Positions 33,562 through 44,866 of a stretch of 64,000 bases of DNA are shown one piece after another. Numbering within the stretch: the first letter of the stretch is position 1; every line of letters starts with the position of its first letter. The stretch spans positions 23,064,001-23,128,000 of the forward strand of contig OX419760.1 in NCBI GenBank assembly GCA_948567375.1, given 5' to 3'. A program made the position numbers and the translations under genes. The notes beneath the pieces are model-generated. The model saw nothing but the letters and a program-made list of their open reading frames with translations. It searched no databases and was not told where the DNA came from. Origin of the DNA: Lunularia cruciata (Eukaryota > Streptophyta > Marchantiopsida > Lunulariales > Lunulariaceae).

Positions 33562-35472
33562 TGTGACAACCGAACAAATATCACTTTTGTGGTAATCACG
33601 TAAGTAAGGTTGTTCTCGTAGAGATACTAGTCACAAAATGTCCAAGTACAAAGTCAAACAATAATAAGCAATTCTTCTTGGTTGCGTATTTAATATCTCA
33701 AGTAGAAACCACACCTTGAAGAGAGTAACAAGCACTCAATCTCAACAACTTGTCACAAATATCACACTCATAATCATGATATAACAAATTTTGTCCAAAC
33801 AAATCTTGATTATGATGATTCAGATTCTCCCAAAGACGGCACTTCACTGCAAAATGACTTTGCCTCGAAATTATGTTCCACTCCTCCATTGAAGGCACAA
33901 CTTCCTCGATCAAAATTGTTTCACATCAACACTACACTGCACTCACAATGCAAAATACTACCAACACTACAATTCCTCTCAGATTTGTCATTACTCCGAT
34001 TGCATTAAGTATTACTCCAATTGCAGTTCACTAAGGATCAAATACACAAAATGAAGATCAAGGTTGTGGAATTCAACATCCAACAAGCACACTGATTTTC
34101 ACTTCAAAATTCTTCACACACTTACAAACACAATCACAATTTTGATACTCAGAATCAAGCTCAAGCAATGAGTATTGAAATCCACACTTCACTTCATCTA
34201 TCTTCAAAAATTATGAATACTGAACAACATAACATTGCAAATGCACCCTTTAAATAATGAAGCAATTGATAGGTACTAACAACTATACCATTCTACAATA
34301 ACTCTTCATACCTACAGATCCAAATTGACAATGCACCTCTTCATATCTACCTCTTCAAATCTCAATCTGTTTCTACTCCAATCCGATGTCAACCTCAACT
34401 TTGGCTTTGAAACCCGATGATCTTCTTATTACTTCTCCTTTTTTGGGTATATCTAATTCTACTAAGTCATTCACTATTTCTACTACTTCTTCACTATGAT
34501 CTACAATTGCACTAGTAGGTAATTTCTCTAACTCTTTATCTTTTGACTCACTCTTCTCTAAAGTGTCAAATAACTAATCCAAAGACACTTGCACTACTAC
34601 CTCTACTACTTCCAACTTCTAATTACTATCAATTTCTTTGTTAATTCTATTATATACTCATCAAGAATTGTAATTGAAAGTATGGGTACACTATCTATAC
34701 CTTCAATTTGTAACTCACTTTCCTCTAATCTCTCATGTAACTGACCCAAAGACACTATTTGTCTGATCTTGCACTTTGGGTTCATTCACTATCACTATTT
34801 CTCTTCTAATTCTATCCTATCTTCAATCAGAATTAAAATTGAAGTCATGGGTATCCTTACTATTTCTTCTTTCTCTATTCTAACTATTTCAAATACTTTA
34901 GATATTTTACCCAAAGACTCTTACATCCATTGTCTGACTATCTTGGATTGAATCATATTTGTCTTGAGGTGAAGTTTGTAGACCCAAAATCATGTAAACC
35001 GGAAGTCATATAAGTCCAAAGTTGTATAGACCCAAAGACACCAACCCAAAGAATCTCAACTATCTACTATAGAAACTTCAAATGCTTGTAACTTCTACTA
35101 TAAACCTCTGCAATTTTGGTGGCAGCGGAAAGCCCTAAAAAAGATGCTTCCAACAAAATACAGCACGTATGATTTAGACTTGTGGTCATTGAGATATAGC
35201 CCCCGTAGTAATCCTGACTTGTAACCTTCATTTCGATGCAAAGAAACCCTCCTTCGGCGTCTGACCTCCTTCTTCCTCTTCCTCTAATACAAAGTAAGCT
35301 TCTTTGGGTCTGATCCAATCTGAGTTCATCTTTGTCTAACACAAATTTGACTTCTTTGCCTTCAACCCGCAGACCCAATTCTTCTTCTTCTATCTCTATT
35401 CGGGTTCAATTCCGCCTTGATTGTACATTTTTTCTTCAAAACAAGTCAAAATCAAAAAATATGGGTACCACA
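33562..35472 (-). mobile_element. Element C2: internally deleted family C copy
   Basis: Inserted in A2. Plus view: starts TGTGACAACCGAACAAATAT and ends ATGGGTACCACA; flanked by aagga (33557-33561) and aaggg (35473-35477), a 5-bp duplication with one mismatch. A1, which lacks the insertion, confirms the empty-site sequence. Only 1.9 kb: it keeps the 3' 0.85 kb (33562-34420), a decayed piece of the coding C-terminus (34380-34900) and the 5' end (about 34990-35472). Most of the coding region is deleted. It proves both ends of the family independently of C1. Confidence 0.8.
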
Positions 35473-35482
35473 AAGGGATTAC

Positions 35483-36300
35483 GAGGGTTCCAATAAACAG
35501 GAAGAGAGAGGAAATGAAACCCAAGTGGCTCCTTATCCAAAACAAAGGTTAGGGATAGCATCCATAGATATACTTGAGAGCAAGTATGAGAAGGAGGAGT
35601 GCTCACACTCCAAAGGTCTTCATTTGGATCTTTTGGCACAAGAGAAGAAGAGAGCTTGTTTTGCAAAGGATGTGCACTCTTCTCAAGGATTTACTCCTAG
35701 CCAAGAGCACTTCAACAGCATCAACAAAAAAGACTCCAAGAAAGAAGTTGGGGATGGAAGACTTCTTGATATCAAAGCAACAATGGAACTAAAATGTCTT
35801 GGAGGATGTTGGTAATGTCACAAGGCTAACATCATAGTGGGCCAACTTATTGCTTTGAATCCCACTTTGAGAAAGGAGCTTAGAGGTGGTTTGAGTTCTA
35901 CAAGGAACAAGAGGAAGAAGAAGGCAAAAGCTCCAATATCAATGGGGGTGATGGATGCCAAGCCAACACCATAGAAGGCTTGTGAATATGCTTCCAGGAT
36001 TGATGTGAGAGTGAATGATCACAACATCAAGGATGCATTGGTTGATGAAGGATCATCAGTGAATGCCATGTCAGAAAGGTTCATGAAGAAGTTGGATATA
36101 ATACCCTCTAGACCTTCAACATTTGTGGTGAGCGTGGCAAACAAGCAACAAGTTAGACTAGTAGGGGTGATGTACAAGGTAGTAGTTTCAATTATGGGAG
36201 TTCAAAATCTCATGACTTTCCAAGTCTTGAAGGATTCAAGCAATGACTTACTTCTTGGGAGGCTATGGTTGAGAGCAACAAACATAATTGATTGATGGCA
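35483..36300 (+). pseudogene. A2 linker and aspartic protease
   Basis: Resumes after C2 with a linker (EERGNETQVAPYPKQR, shared with A1), then 36005-36295: NIKDALVDEGSSVNAMSERF, VVSVANKQQVRLVGV and LKDSSNDLLLGRLWL, i.e. the active-site loop, flap region and the DxLLGxxWL-type end of a retropepsin. DEGSS replaces the expected DxGSS with Glu; a lesion near 35815 shifts the frame. More complete than the A1 protease. Confidence 0.8.
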
Positions 36301-36310
36301 CAAAAGGTAA

Positions 36311-37300
36311 TTGAGAATTGGGCCATCAAACTATAGAGTCCCCGTTCATGTGACTAATACCACCAATACTTCACATTCAAATATACCATCTTTTGATTAT
36401 TGGGAATCAGATTTTCAAGAAGGAGCTTCAAGTGTGGACACAAGCATAGTAGAGGAGATTTTCACGGAGGAGGATGAATATGAATCTGATTCAAATGTGT
36501 ATTCCTTGTGTAATATGGATTTTGCACCTAAGCCAAAGGTTTTGAAGGACCTAGATAAATCACCATTGACACTTGAGGAGGTAGAGAGAAGATTAGCTAC
36601 CCTCAAGTATGGCCCAAATGTTACTAAGGAGGAGAAGGTGAGATTTGAGGAGATTTTCAGCAAGTTGATCCATGTGTTTGCTTTTAGTTGCAAGGATTTG
36701 AAGCAAGTCACCTTAGAGGAGCACAAGATAGAGGTGGAGTCACATGCAAAAAAAATCTGCCATAAGCAATGTCACATCAGCCCACCAATATCTTTGGTTG
36801 TGAAGGAGGAGATTGATAAACTCAAGGAGGCTGAATTTATCTTTGAGGTGGAGAATTCAGAATGGTCTCCTATTGTGATTATGAAGAAAAAGAATGGCAA
36901 GCTTCAAGTATGTGGGGATTACAAGAAACTCAATGCTATAACCAAGAAGGACTACTGCCCATTACCATTCATTGATGAGATCTTGGAGGACATTACAGGT
37001 CATGAGAGGTTTAGTTTTGGAGATGGTTATAGTGGATATAACCAAATCAAGATTGCACTAGAGCATCAACAACTCACCACATTCACCATACCTTGGAGAA
37101 CTTATACTTTCAAGGTCATGCCTTTTGGGCTTTGCAATGCTCCAGCCACATTCCAACAGTTCATGAACAAGGTAATTGAACCTTTTATTAGGAAATTTGT
37201 GAGAGACTTCATTGATGACTTGTGTGTTTGAGAGCAAGGAGGAGCACTTTGAGCACCTCATCAAGGTCTTGCAATGCTTGGATGAGGCAAATGCATCACT
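36311..37300 (+). pseudogene. A2 reverse transcriptase, cut by C3
   Basis: A 306-codon open stretch, the longest retroelement ORF in the window. An acidic N-terminal spacer is followed by RT: HISPPISLVVKEEIDKLKE, WSPIVIMKKKNGKLQVCGDY, PLPFIDEILEDITGHE, DGYSGYNQIKIALEHQ, FKVMPFGLCNAPATFQQFM and the catalytic FIDDLCV, where TGA follows. Thumb-region codons (EHFEHLIKVLQCLDEANASL) continue in another frame to the C3 edge at 37301. Close to A1 but better preserved. Confidence 0.9.
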
Positions 37301-40300
37301 TGTGATAACCCGGAAAATATCACTTTTGCAATAATTGGGTAAGTAAAGTTTGTTCCCGCAGAGATACGAGTCAGAATTGGTCAAATACAAAGCAAAGTAA
37401 CAATTGTTGTTCTTCTTGGTTGCGTCTTTAATCTCTCAGGTAGAAACCACACCCAGAAGAGAGTAACAAGCATTGAATCGCAATCTTGTCACAAATTCAC
37501 ACTCCTTAATCACAACTCCATCAAATCTTTCCAAACAATCTTGATTGTGATGATTCAGGCTCTCCCAAAAATGGCACTTCATTGCAAAATGACTTTGCCT
37601 CAGAATTGTGTTCCACCCCTCCACTGAAGGCACAACTTTCTCAATCAAAATTGCTTCACATCAACTTTGCACTGCACTCACAAATGCGGAATACTACCAA
37701 CACTACAATTCCTCTCAGATCTGTCAAGGCATTGCTCCGATTGCACTTCACTCAGGATCAAACACACAGAATGAAGATCAAGGCTGTGGAATCCAATATC
37801 CAACAAACACTCTAACTTGCAATTTGAATTTCTCCACACACTCACAAACACAAGTACAATGTTGATACTCAAAATCAAGCTCAAGCGATGAGTACTGCTT
37901 CATAGCACTTCACTTTATCTATTCTCAAAAATAATGAGCACTGAACAACATGATACTGCGAATGCCACTCTTAAGTAGTGAACAAATCGACAGTTCTAAC
38001 AATTATACCGTACTACAACAACTCTTCTAACCTGCAGATCTGAAATGACAATGCACTCCTTCATATCTGCCTCTTCAAATCTCAAATTGGTTACTACTCC
38101 GATCCGATGTCTACTTCTTCCTCGGCTTTCAAACCCGAACCCAAAGTAATCTTACTTCCTATCACTTTTTCCTCGGGTTTCAGATCTCCTATTTCATCTA
38201 CCAATTCCAGCAATTCTCTTTCCTGATCTAAAATTCCACTAGTGGGTAATCTATCTAACTTCTTATCTCCCGACCCACTATTCTCTAATGTCTCCATTGG
38301 TAACTCCGAAGACATTTGCACTCCTATGTTATCTACTTTAGGTTTTGCTTCAACATCTTTCCAAAGCTTTTCTATCTCTATTTTCACTAAGTCTAGTCTA
38401 ATCCCAATATTATCTTCTACCTCTAATATCTTCCTATCTACACAAGTTCTCAATTTAATCAACAAGGCGTTCATCTCGGTGTCTTTTGTCTGTCTTCGCC
38501 TCGTCTCCTGCACCAACAATTTCAACTCGTGCAGTCTCGTCTCTTCAATTTGAACGCTGGCCTCTGTACTCAACATTGCATTCATCTGGAGGACAATCTC
38601 CTTTATTGGCTCCAATCTTGTCTTCCTTTCTCATTCCCGATCTGCAAGCCAATCCTCTCTATACATTGCCAACTCCTCCTCGAATTTGGCTTTCACCATC
38701 TCCTTCTCCTTCTCCTTCTATACTACCTTCTCCTCCTGATTATGAAGTAATTCTTGTAATTGGTCTTCTTCTCTGTATTGCGCCGCCAACTCTTATTGCC
38801 AGAGTTGTTTCTTCTCTTCTATACTCTCCATCACTCTATCAAGCTCTTGATCCTTTGCTGCTACTCTCGCCATAGCATGGATAACTTCTACTCTTGAATC
38901 AGCAAATTGTTGCTTCAAGATCTCGTATTCAGCTACTTGTCTCTCCCTTGCTATCTCACTCTTCTTCACAAGCTCCTCTCGATAGCTCACTTCTCTCTTC
39001 AGGTCTTCAATAACCTGACTTCTCTCTATTGCCTCCGCTCGCAGTACTTCCCTTTTCTCCTCACCTTGGGTTACACTCTTTTCAACTTCAAGTTCTCTTT
39101 GTCTAGTCGCGCTAACACCTCCAACACAGTCTTCACCTCTGGACACGTCGACTGCATCTCCCTCTTCTTGTGCTCCAACTTCACCAACAATGGACACACA
39201 ATTTCTTGCAAGTACTCCACTCCATTTCTCGCAACTACTTCTTCCTGCATAGAAATCTCCTTCCTTACCTCTTCTTTACACGATACTCGCCTTCTCCTTT
39301 GCAGTCATCTTATCAGAATTGACGCCTCACTGCCCGAGCTTTCTCCGACCTCTTCCTTCACTTTACTTGGCCCCGCTTCACACTTTGCCATACGTCTTGA
39401 GCGAACTCCTCGCTGTACTGTGATCTTCCTTTCCTCGGGCACAATTACTTTGTCCTCCAACTGTGTGTTGTCCTCGGTCTCCATCTCAGCGTGCATTTCT
39501 TCCTCCTCGTATTTTTCAGCTGCTGGCGCCGAGGTCATCTCTCCCACTTTGTCACTATTGCTGCTCGTATCTCCACTCTGCAATGTTAGCTCAGGCTCCT
39601 CCTCATGTTCCGGGTGTTCAGTTTTGAGCTCGGCATCTCCTTTTGAGTCCTCATCCTCCAACTCAATCACCATCATACTTCGCCTCGGGTTACTTCTCTT
39701 CATCTTCCGAGGTTTCTTGCTATCTTTGGCTTCTCCTTGTCAACTCCTCTTCTTTGTCGGGGTACTCACTACGACTTCCATGTTCTTCCTTGTCTTTGCA
39801 TAGTAGTCGTTGGTGCTCCTGATTTGGAGAATGTACTACTGTTCCTCAATATCGACCTCCTTTTGCACATCCAGATGGAAGTGCGACACCATCCTAGTCC
39901 GCTCCACCGAATTCAGCAAGTTGAGCCCAAGGTAGAAGTGTGCTGCAAACGGCACGATGTAGTGTGGAGGCGACTTATCTCGCAAATTCCACACCATCTG
40001 CCTCGTTCTCCCGTGAAAACACCTTAACCAATTGATTGGTTCTCCTGCAAACAACTTATGGAAGAACACCGCTTGGTGTTTCATCACATAAGTGGTTCTC
40101 TCTGGCTTCAGGATAGCCATTAGAGCACTCACTATCCCTCTCTTCACAGGGTCTTTGTAGCTCTCAACCTTGTACCTATTCTTTGTCCGCTTTGACAAGA
40201 AGGCATCTCTCACCTCCTGAGTTTCCTGGGCTATCTCTCCCTTTCCCAAGAACGTGGCTCCCTGCTCCAAGCCTGCTTCCTTCCCGTGTACAAGTCTCCA

Positions 40301-41097
40301 ATCCGACTCTGTCCAGCGAGCCAGATTTCCTCTCTTCCCTTCTTCCTTGGGTCCATCGAGACACTTACTCTCGATGATTTTTGTCATGAGTCCTAGAAAA
40401 CTTACGTTCCAGTTCCATGCCAAAAAGGTGATCCAAAGTTGGCTCAAGACTTCGATCCTTGCTATCACATCTGACCTCCGAATCGCATGATTTCTCACTA
40501 TGAATTTGGAGTTCTTCTTCCCTCCTCCCATCTCTTCTACTTTCTCACTTTCTCTCAATTTCACTCTCGCGACTTCGCCCTTGCACACTAACACGATCCC
40601 AACTCTATTTCCCTTTCCCCGATCACCTGCAAGATGACTTCTCAATGGCAAAGGAAAATTACTCAACATTTTGTCGTTGCAGTTTCAATTTTTATAGAGT
40701 TGCGCTTCTTTGTCTTTTGTCACTTTGAGTTTCTACTGAGAAATCACACCTCCGGCATGCACCTATCACTGTCAATCAACCTTCGCACGTATGGGCCGCC
40801 AGTTTTTAAACGGCCCCTTCTTGAATTTCTTGCCCCGACAAAAGGTCGTTAGACTGTCTTTGCCTCGGGTTGAGCTCCCCCCGATACAAAGACAATTTAC
40901 TTTGGGTTGTATGCTGACAGGGCATTTTCGAGTACTTTGCCTGATGACCCGAAGTCACTTTACTTTGGGTTTCATCCGAAGACTCTTTCCTTTGCCTTCT
41001 TCTGCCATACAGGCGCAATTTGACTCTATCCATCTATCTGACTCTATCCATCGACCCAAATTACCTCTCTTCCCACTTCCTCAGGACCATCCTCACA
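37301..41097 (-). mobile_element. Element C3: near full-length family C copy
   Basis: Plus view: starts TGTGATAACCCGGAAAATAT, directly abutting the A2 RT. The family's 3' region (37301-38093), whole coding region and 5' region follow, collinear with C1. The right edge is uncertain: sequence similar to C1 runs to about 41040, 'cctcaca' at 41097 could be an end, and a second family C fragment follows. No matching 5-bp duplication was found (left tcact). The total of about 3.8 kb equals C1. Confidence 0.7.
38094..40669 (-). pseudogene. Family C protein, best copy (about 860 codons)
   Basis: Starts ATG 40669 (MLSNFPLPLRSHLAGD). An open 277-codon first block has aromatic-rich motifs (WITFLAWNWNVSFLG, YVMKHQAVFFHKLFAGE, HYIVPFAAHFYLGLNLL) and no family I recognise. 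TAG breaks it at 39836-39838 and a TGA shared with C1 follows KKRS (39742-39740). The frame then goes on through an acidic block (39703-39305). After a frameshift, coiled coil (39197-38793: EELVKKSEIARERQVAEYEI, ELDRVMESIEEKKQL) and a helical C-terminal block (38615-38094) follow, with MLSTEASVQIEETRLHE conserved in C1. No RT, integrase or transposase motif. It could be a gag-like or host-derived protein; unknown. Confidence 0.6.
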
Positions 41098-41843
41098 ATT
41101 AATTGAAGCTATTTCTGCCATGAAACATGGAAAACTCAAGTTCTAGTTCCAGAAAGGTGATGCAAAGTCTACTCAAGACTTCAATCCTTGCTCCAACATC
41201 TAATCTCCAAACTGCAAGACTCCTCACTGTGAGTGAAGGACTTTTCTTCCCACCCCTCATTGGCATCATGCGATCTCTAACTCGAGGCCACTGAAAAAAT
41301 ATTCCCTCACTTGGATGCAAAATCCTCACTCCCTCAAGATTCTTGAAAATTAAACTCTCAGCTGGCTTTGTGATATGCATTCTCTTGGGAAAACTACTCA
41401 GTGACACAAGATACTTGCATGATATTTCAAAAATTCTAGGCTAAAGTCTTAACCTTATAGTGTTATGATGTGAGATCATTGCTCACTTGATAATCACACC
41501 TTTTGCATGTGTTTCTCTTGTCACTATCAATTTTATCCTGCGCATGACCTAGCCATTTCTAGCCTTGATTGTATGTTCTTGGTTGGCACACCTAAAGGAA
41601 AGTTGTTATTGTTTCTTTGCATTGGGTTGATCATCTTGAGGTGAAGCTTCCTTACTTTGGGTTTAACACCTAAAAATTCTGATCCAAATTCTCCTTCTCT
41701 TGACATGAAGTAAGCTTCTCTAGATCTGACCCAAAGACACAATTCTTCTTCTTTCTTTGCCCATTTGGTTCGAACTCCACTTCAATTATATACCTCTTCT
41801 TTAAAACATGAAAAAACCAAAAAATGTGCCTTTGTCGTCCACA
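41098..41843 (-). repeat. Family C fragment C4 (5' part)
   Basis: It carries a second, diverged copy of the N-terminal coding start region (41098-41300, compare 40380-40520) and of the upstream region, ending 'aaccaaaaaatgtgcctttg' ... 'ccaca' at 41843 like the C2 end. It abuts C3 in the same orientation. Confidence 0.55.
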
Positions 41844-43189
41844 ATCATGGTGAACAATGAAGACAAGGCCCAGATCTTTTGAGTACAAGTCTAACACAAG
41901 GTGGAGATGGAGTTGCAATCCATCCGTGATACTCTAGATGAGGAACAAACATAAGTTCTTACAGTCATGGAAGACACTACTAGTAGCTGAAGACTCAAGT
42001 GGAATTGGTTGTTATGACCCAATCTCAATAGGCTAAGCTTTGGGAACTGAAGTCAAAAATACATGCATTAGAAGCCAAGACCTACTCCACTGAACAATTA
42101 ACCAAGCTGGCAAAAAAGTTGTGCAAGCATGGTGATGCCAATTTTGAGAGTGTCTTAAGCAATATCCACCATGAATAAGAAGAGTAAAATGAACACCTTG
42201 AGGAGCTGATTTGGAGGTGTAGAGGAGAAGGAGGGCCAAGGAAGTAGATTGTGGTGTACAATACTTGCATATTTGTACTTTTTGATCATTGGGTTGGGGA
42301 CCTCATTGTGATGGGAACATCCTTTGGTTTGGAATTGCATTGGGTTGAGGACTTCATCATGATGGGATGTCTTTGTGCAATGACATGTATAGGGATTCTT
42401 TGAGCAATTAAGGCTATGTACATTAAATTGATTCTTTTGTGAATATCTGATTGTCAAGACCATTCTCTTGATGTGTAGCTGGAGTCATGTTATTGGTAGT
42501 GTATAGTAAGTGCCTCTTTGTAGGTGGTGCGCCCTAGCATTTAATCTATAACAACCAATTAGGTAGAATGGGGTTAATCTTAATTCATATTTAAGGAGTC
42601 ATGTTAGTGCACATTTTTGGATACATGCCATCTTATTGTAATGGAGAGTATAAGGGGGGGTCACACCGACTTAATACAGTTCAATCAACACATATTGGAA
42701 TTCCATCTCATACCTGTCTATGCAAACTCATCAATGTGCAATCACTTTGCTTGTGTGTTGTGGATTTGACTCTATTGTGAGGACAATGCTTGAGGACCAC
42801 TTAGATCCTGACTATATCAATGTCAATATGGTGTATGTTTCATGATTGCGGAGTTGAGTAGTGGTGAGAAACTCAAAGTAGGAATCCAAGTGTTGAGGTG
42901 TGGGGAGGGCAGTCAGACTTGCAAATTCTAAAGAGTTAGGAAATAAAATGATGGCTGAGTGTTTTAAAGTGTCATGAGTAATAAAAGCTCAATTATTATG
43001 AACATAGAGTATAGAGGTGAGGAGTGATTTCACATTCATTATATAAGTAATTGTGAGGGAAAGACCTTTAGGGCTGGTGACCAACATGAAAAATTGAATC
43101 ATTGCCTTTAAGAGCTCGTGCAATGAGATATCATTCATGAATGTGATCAAGTAGTGGGTGATTGTGAAACTAAGTGAGTGGAAAATGGG
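41844..43189. other. No recognisable gene
   Basis: Unidentified AT-rich sequence. It contains an imperfect repeat of 'cattgggttg(g/a)ggac(c/t)tca' (near 42287 and 42340) and a purine-rich run (about 42641-42660, gagagtataagggggggt) that could be a retroelement polypurine tract, but no element is visible around it. Confidence 0.4.
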
Positions 43190-43577
43190 AAATTGAAATT
43201 TATGTGAATAAACAACACATCACCTCAAAACATCCAAAAAAAGGAAATCCCCAAAGAGCTCAAATGTGGAGGACTTGGAAACATCTTGCATAATGAGCTA
43301 AAGTATGAGCCTTATTTTGACCCAAGAGAGACTTCAAAGATATCAGCGCAATGCAAGTAGGACATGAAGATAGGAACAACTTAAGTTTGATTGTTTAAAT
43401 CTATAAAAATTATATTCATTTAAAGGGAATTTTTCAAAACACCCCACTTAAAAAATATATTTTCCAAAATGCCCCATGTAGCAAAAGTTTTTACCAAAAT
43501 CCCCTCCTCACTCAATAGCTTCAACTTGCCGAGTAGCACCACAAGAATTTTTTGCCACTTAACACACAAAGAAACAT

Positions 43578-43610
43578 GAGTGCCTAGCTTAACTGGTAGA
43601 GCGCTTTGAC
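43578..43610 (+). other. tRNA-like 5' fragment (pol III A-box)
   Basis: GTGCCTAGCTTAACTGGTAG followed by AGCGC resembles the acceptor/D-arm half of a plant tRNA (box A TAGCxxAxYTGG). No anticodon arm, box B (GGTTCGAATCC) or 3' half follows, so it is a relic, perhaps of a tRNA gene or tRNA-derived SINE. Confidence 0.35.
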
Positions 43611-43953
43611 AACATATTAAAATTGATGTAAGGGAACAAAATTTATCTCTTATTACTTATATGGTGAATGGTTGGATTACTTGTTGTAAGAAGGACAAGT
43701 ATGGACCAAGGAACAAAGTGTAAGGGTGAAAATTTTTAATGAAAATGGGGCATTTTGGAGAATACTTCTTTTAAGTACAGCATTCTGGAAAATTCCCCTT
43801 TTTTTAAAATCCATGAAAATGTTACTTTCTGACAACCAAGGAGGAAACTGCATTCCAAAACAACAATGGTCATGAGGTCCAAAATGAAAAACACAAAGAG
43901 GTTGGAGGCAATTCATTCACCATTTCAATGACAATTGAAGTTCCATTGCATCT

Positions 43954-43981
43954 CTTATTTGTTCTTAACAGAACAAATAAG
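43954..43981. repeat. 28-bp perfect hairpin beside the copia insertion
   Basis: CTTATTTGTTCT, loop TAAC, then AGAACAAATAAG: 12-bp perfectly complementary arms. It lies 2 bp from the copia target duplication (43984-43988). The paralogous locus at about 9377-9400 has no such palindrome. Confidence 0.75.
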
Positions 43982-43988
43982 AGTGTTC

Positions 43989-44409
43989 TATTAAGAATCA
44001 TTGTGCTCAATCAAAACATAAACACAAAAAAATCAAAATTTGTTAGACAGCAATTTGTTTCAGAGGTTCAACCAACTTGGAGCTACATCCCCATGCAAAG
44101 TTTTTTAATCAGTTCCACTAGATTGGGTCAAATACTTACAAATTGAGAAAATCACTGATCTATGATAAGATAGATCTGCTTCGTTTCCCTATCTAAGATC
44201 TCTTGCAGCTTCTTGATATAGCACTCAAGTGTTTCTGTATCAACAAACTGTTAATAATCTGTAGGACTCTATTATAAGTTACTCTAGGACTCTATTATAA
44301 ATAGAGTACACAGCTGATTCAAAGTGCACCGCCTCTTTGCTAAACTTCAATTCAATATCAGTCAAGAGATCAAACTCTTCCATGCGTTGTGGGAGAATAA
44401 TGCTCAATA
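43989..44409 (-). repeat. Copia 3' LTR
   Basis: 421 bp; plus view TATTAAGAATCATTG ... ATGCTCAATA. It matches the 5' LTR (shared 'gcactcaagtgtttct', 'aggactctattataaa', 'caccgcctctttgctaaact') and has a small extra duplication of 'ctctaggactctattataaa' (about 44270-44300). A purine tract (GGAAGGGAA, minus strand) lies just upstream at 44410-44425. Confidence 0.85.
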
Positions 44410-44489
44410 AAATTCCCTTCCAAAATAATGTGAAAGACATCAATATCCACTGAAGCTCCTAGCTTCTAATTGACAATGTACACAAAACT

Positions 44490-44866
44490 CTAAAACTCTA
44501 CTTCATCAGCACTGGTATTACCAAAAAAAAAAATTTCTTGATCTACAACCTTGGTAAACATATCAGCATGATTCTTTGAGCCTTCAATCTTTTTGAGCTT
44601 CAATTCATTTTCCTTGAGTGTTGACTTGATGAAATGGTATATTCTTTTGATGTGTCTTGTCCTGGAATGGTAAGTGGTATTCTTTGCCAACTGTACTGCA
44701 CTTTGATTTTTGCTCCAGAGAGTGCTCACAAACTGCTTTTGCTGTAGGTCTTTCAAGGATCCTTGTAACCACATGATTTCCTTTGAAGCTTTTGTGATTG
44801 TACACATACTCACTTCTGTTGTAGATAGTGCCACTATCTTTTGTAATCTTGACATCCAACTTACAA
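44490..44866 (-). pseudogene. Copia RNase H
   Basis: A 121-codon open stretch: QKIVALSTTEVSMCTITKAS (usually ALSTTEAEY, so the catalytic Glu-Ala-Glu is altered), SKNQSAVQLAKNTTYHSRTR, HIKRIYHFIK and the terminal HADMFTKVV. RNase H would degrade the RNA template during reverse transcription. The altered active site suggests it is inactive. Confidence 0.85.

Larger units (their letters stand above)
30443..37300 (+). mobile_element. Ty3/gypsy element A2, 5' two-thirds with nested C2
   Basis: Plus-strand relative of A1 with 5' LTR, PBS, leader, ORF0, gag, protease and RT. It is interrupted by C2 (33562-35472) between the gag zinc knuckle and the protease, and ends at C3 (37301) inside the RT, a few codons after a FIDDLCV box. 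RNase H, integrase and the 3' LTR are missing to the right, so a deletion accompanied or followed the C3 insertion. Confidence 0.85.
43190..43983. repeat. Low-copy duplicated segment, second locus (left part)
   Basis: 43200-43400 matches about 6290-6460, and 43800-43953 matches about 9220-9380, which includes the end of exon 2 of the possible secreted-protein gene. Between them lie a tRNA-like fragment and AT-rich sequence. The copia element at 43989-49591 interrupts the block, which resumes at 49592 with 'tgttccacctgtata'. Confidence 0.6.

Noticed and set aside
38907-39803. 298-codon plus-strand open frame
   Set aside because: Antisense shadow of the family C coding region, whose minus-strand frame is conserved with C1. 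The plus-strand product is Ser/Leu-rich without a motif, and its frame is not preserved in C1.
42641-42660. Purine run that could be a retroelement polypurine tract
   Set aside because: No LTR edge follows and no coding domains are on the expected side.
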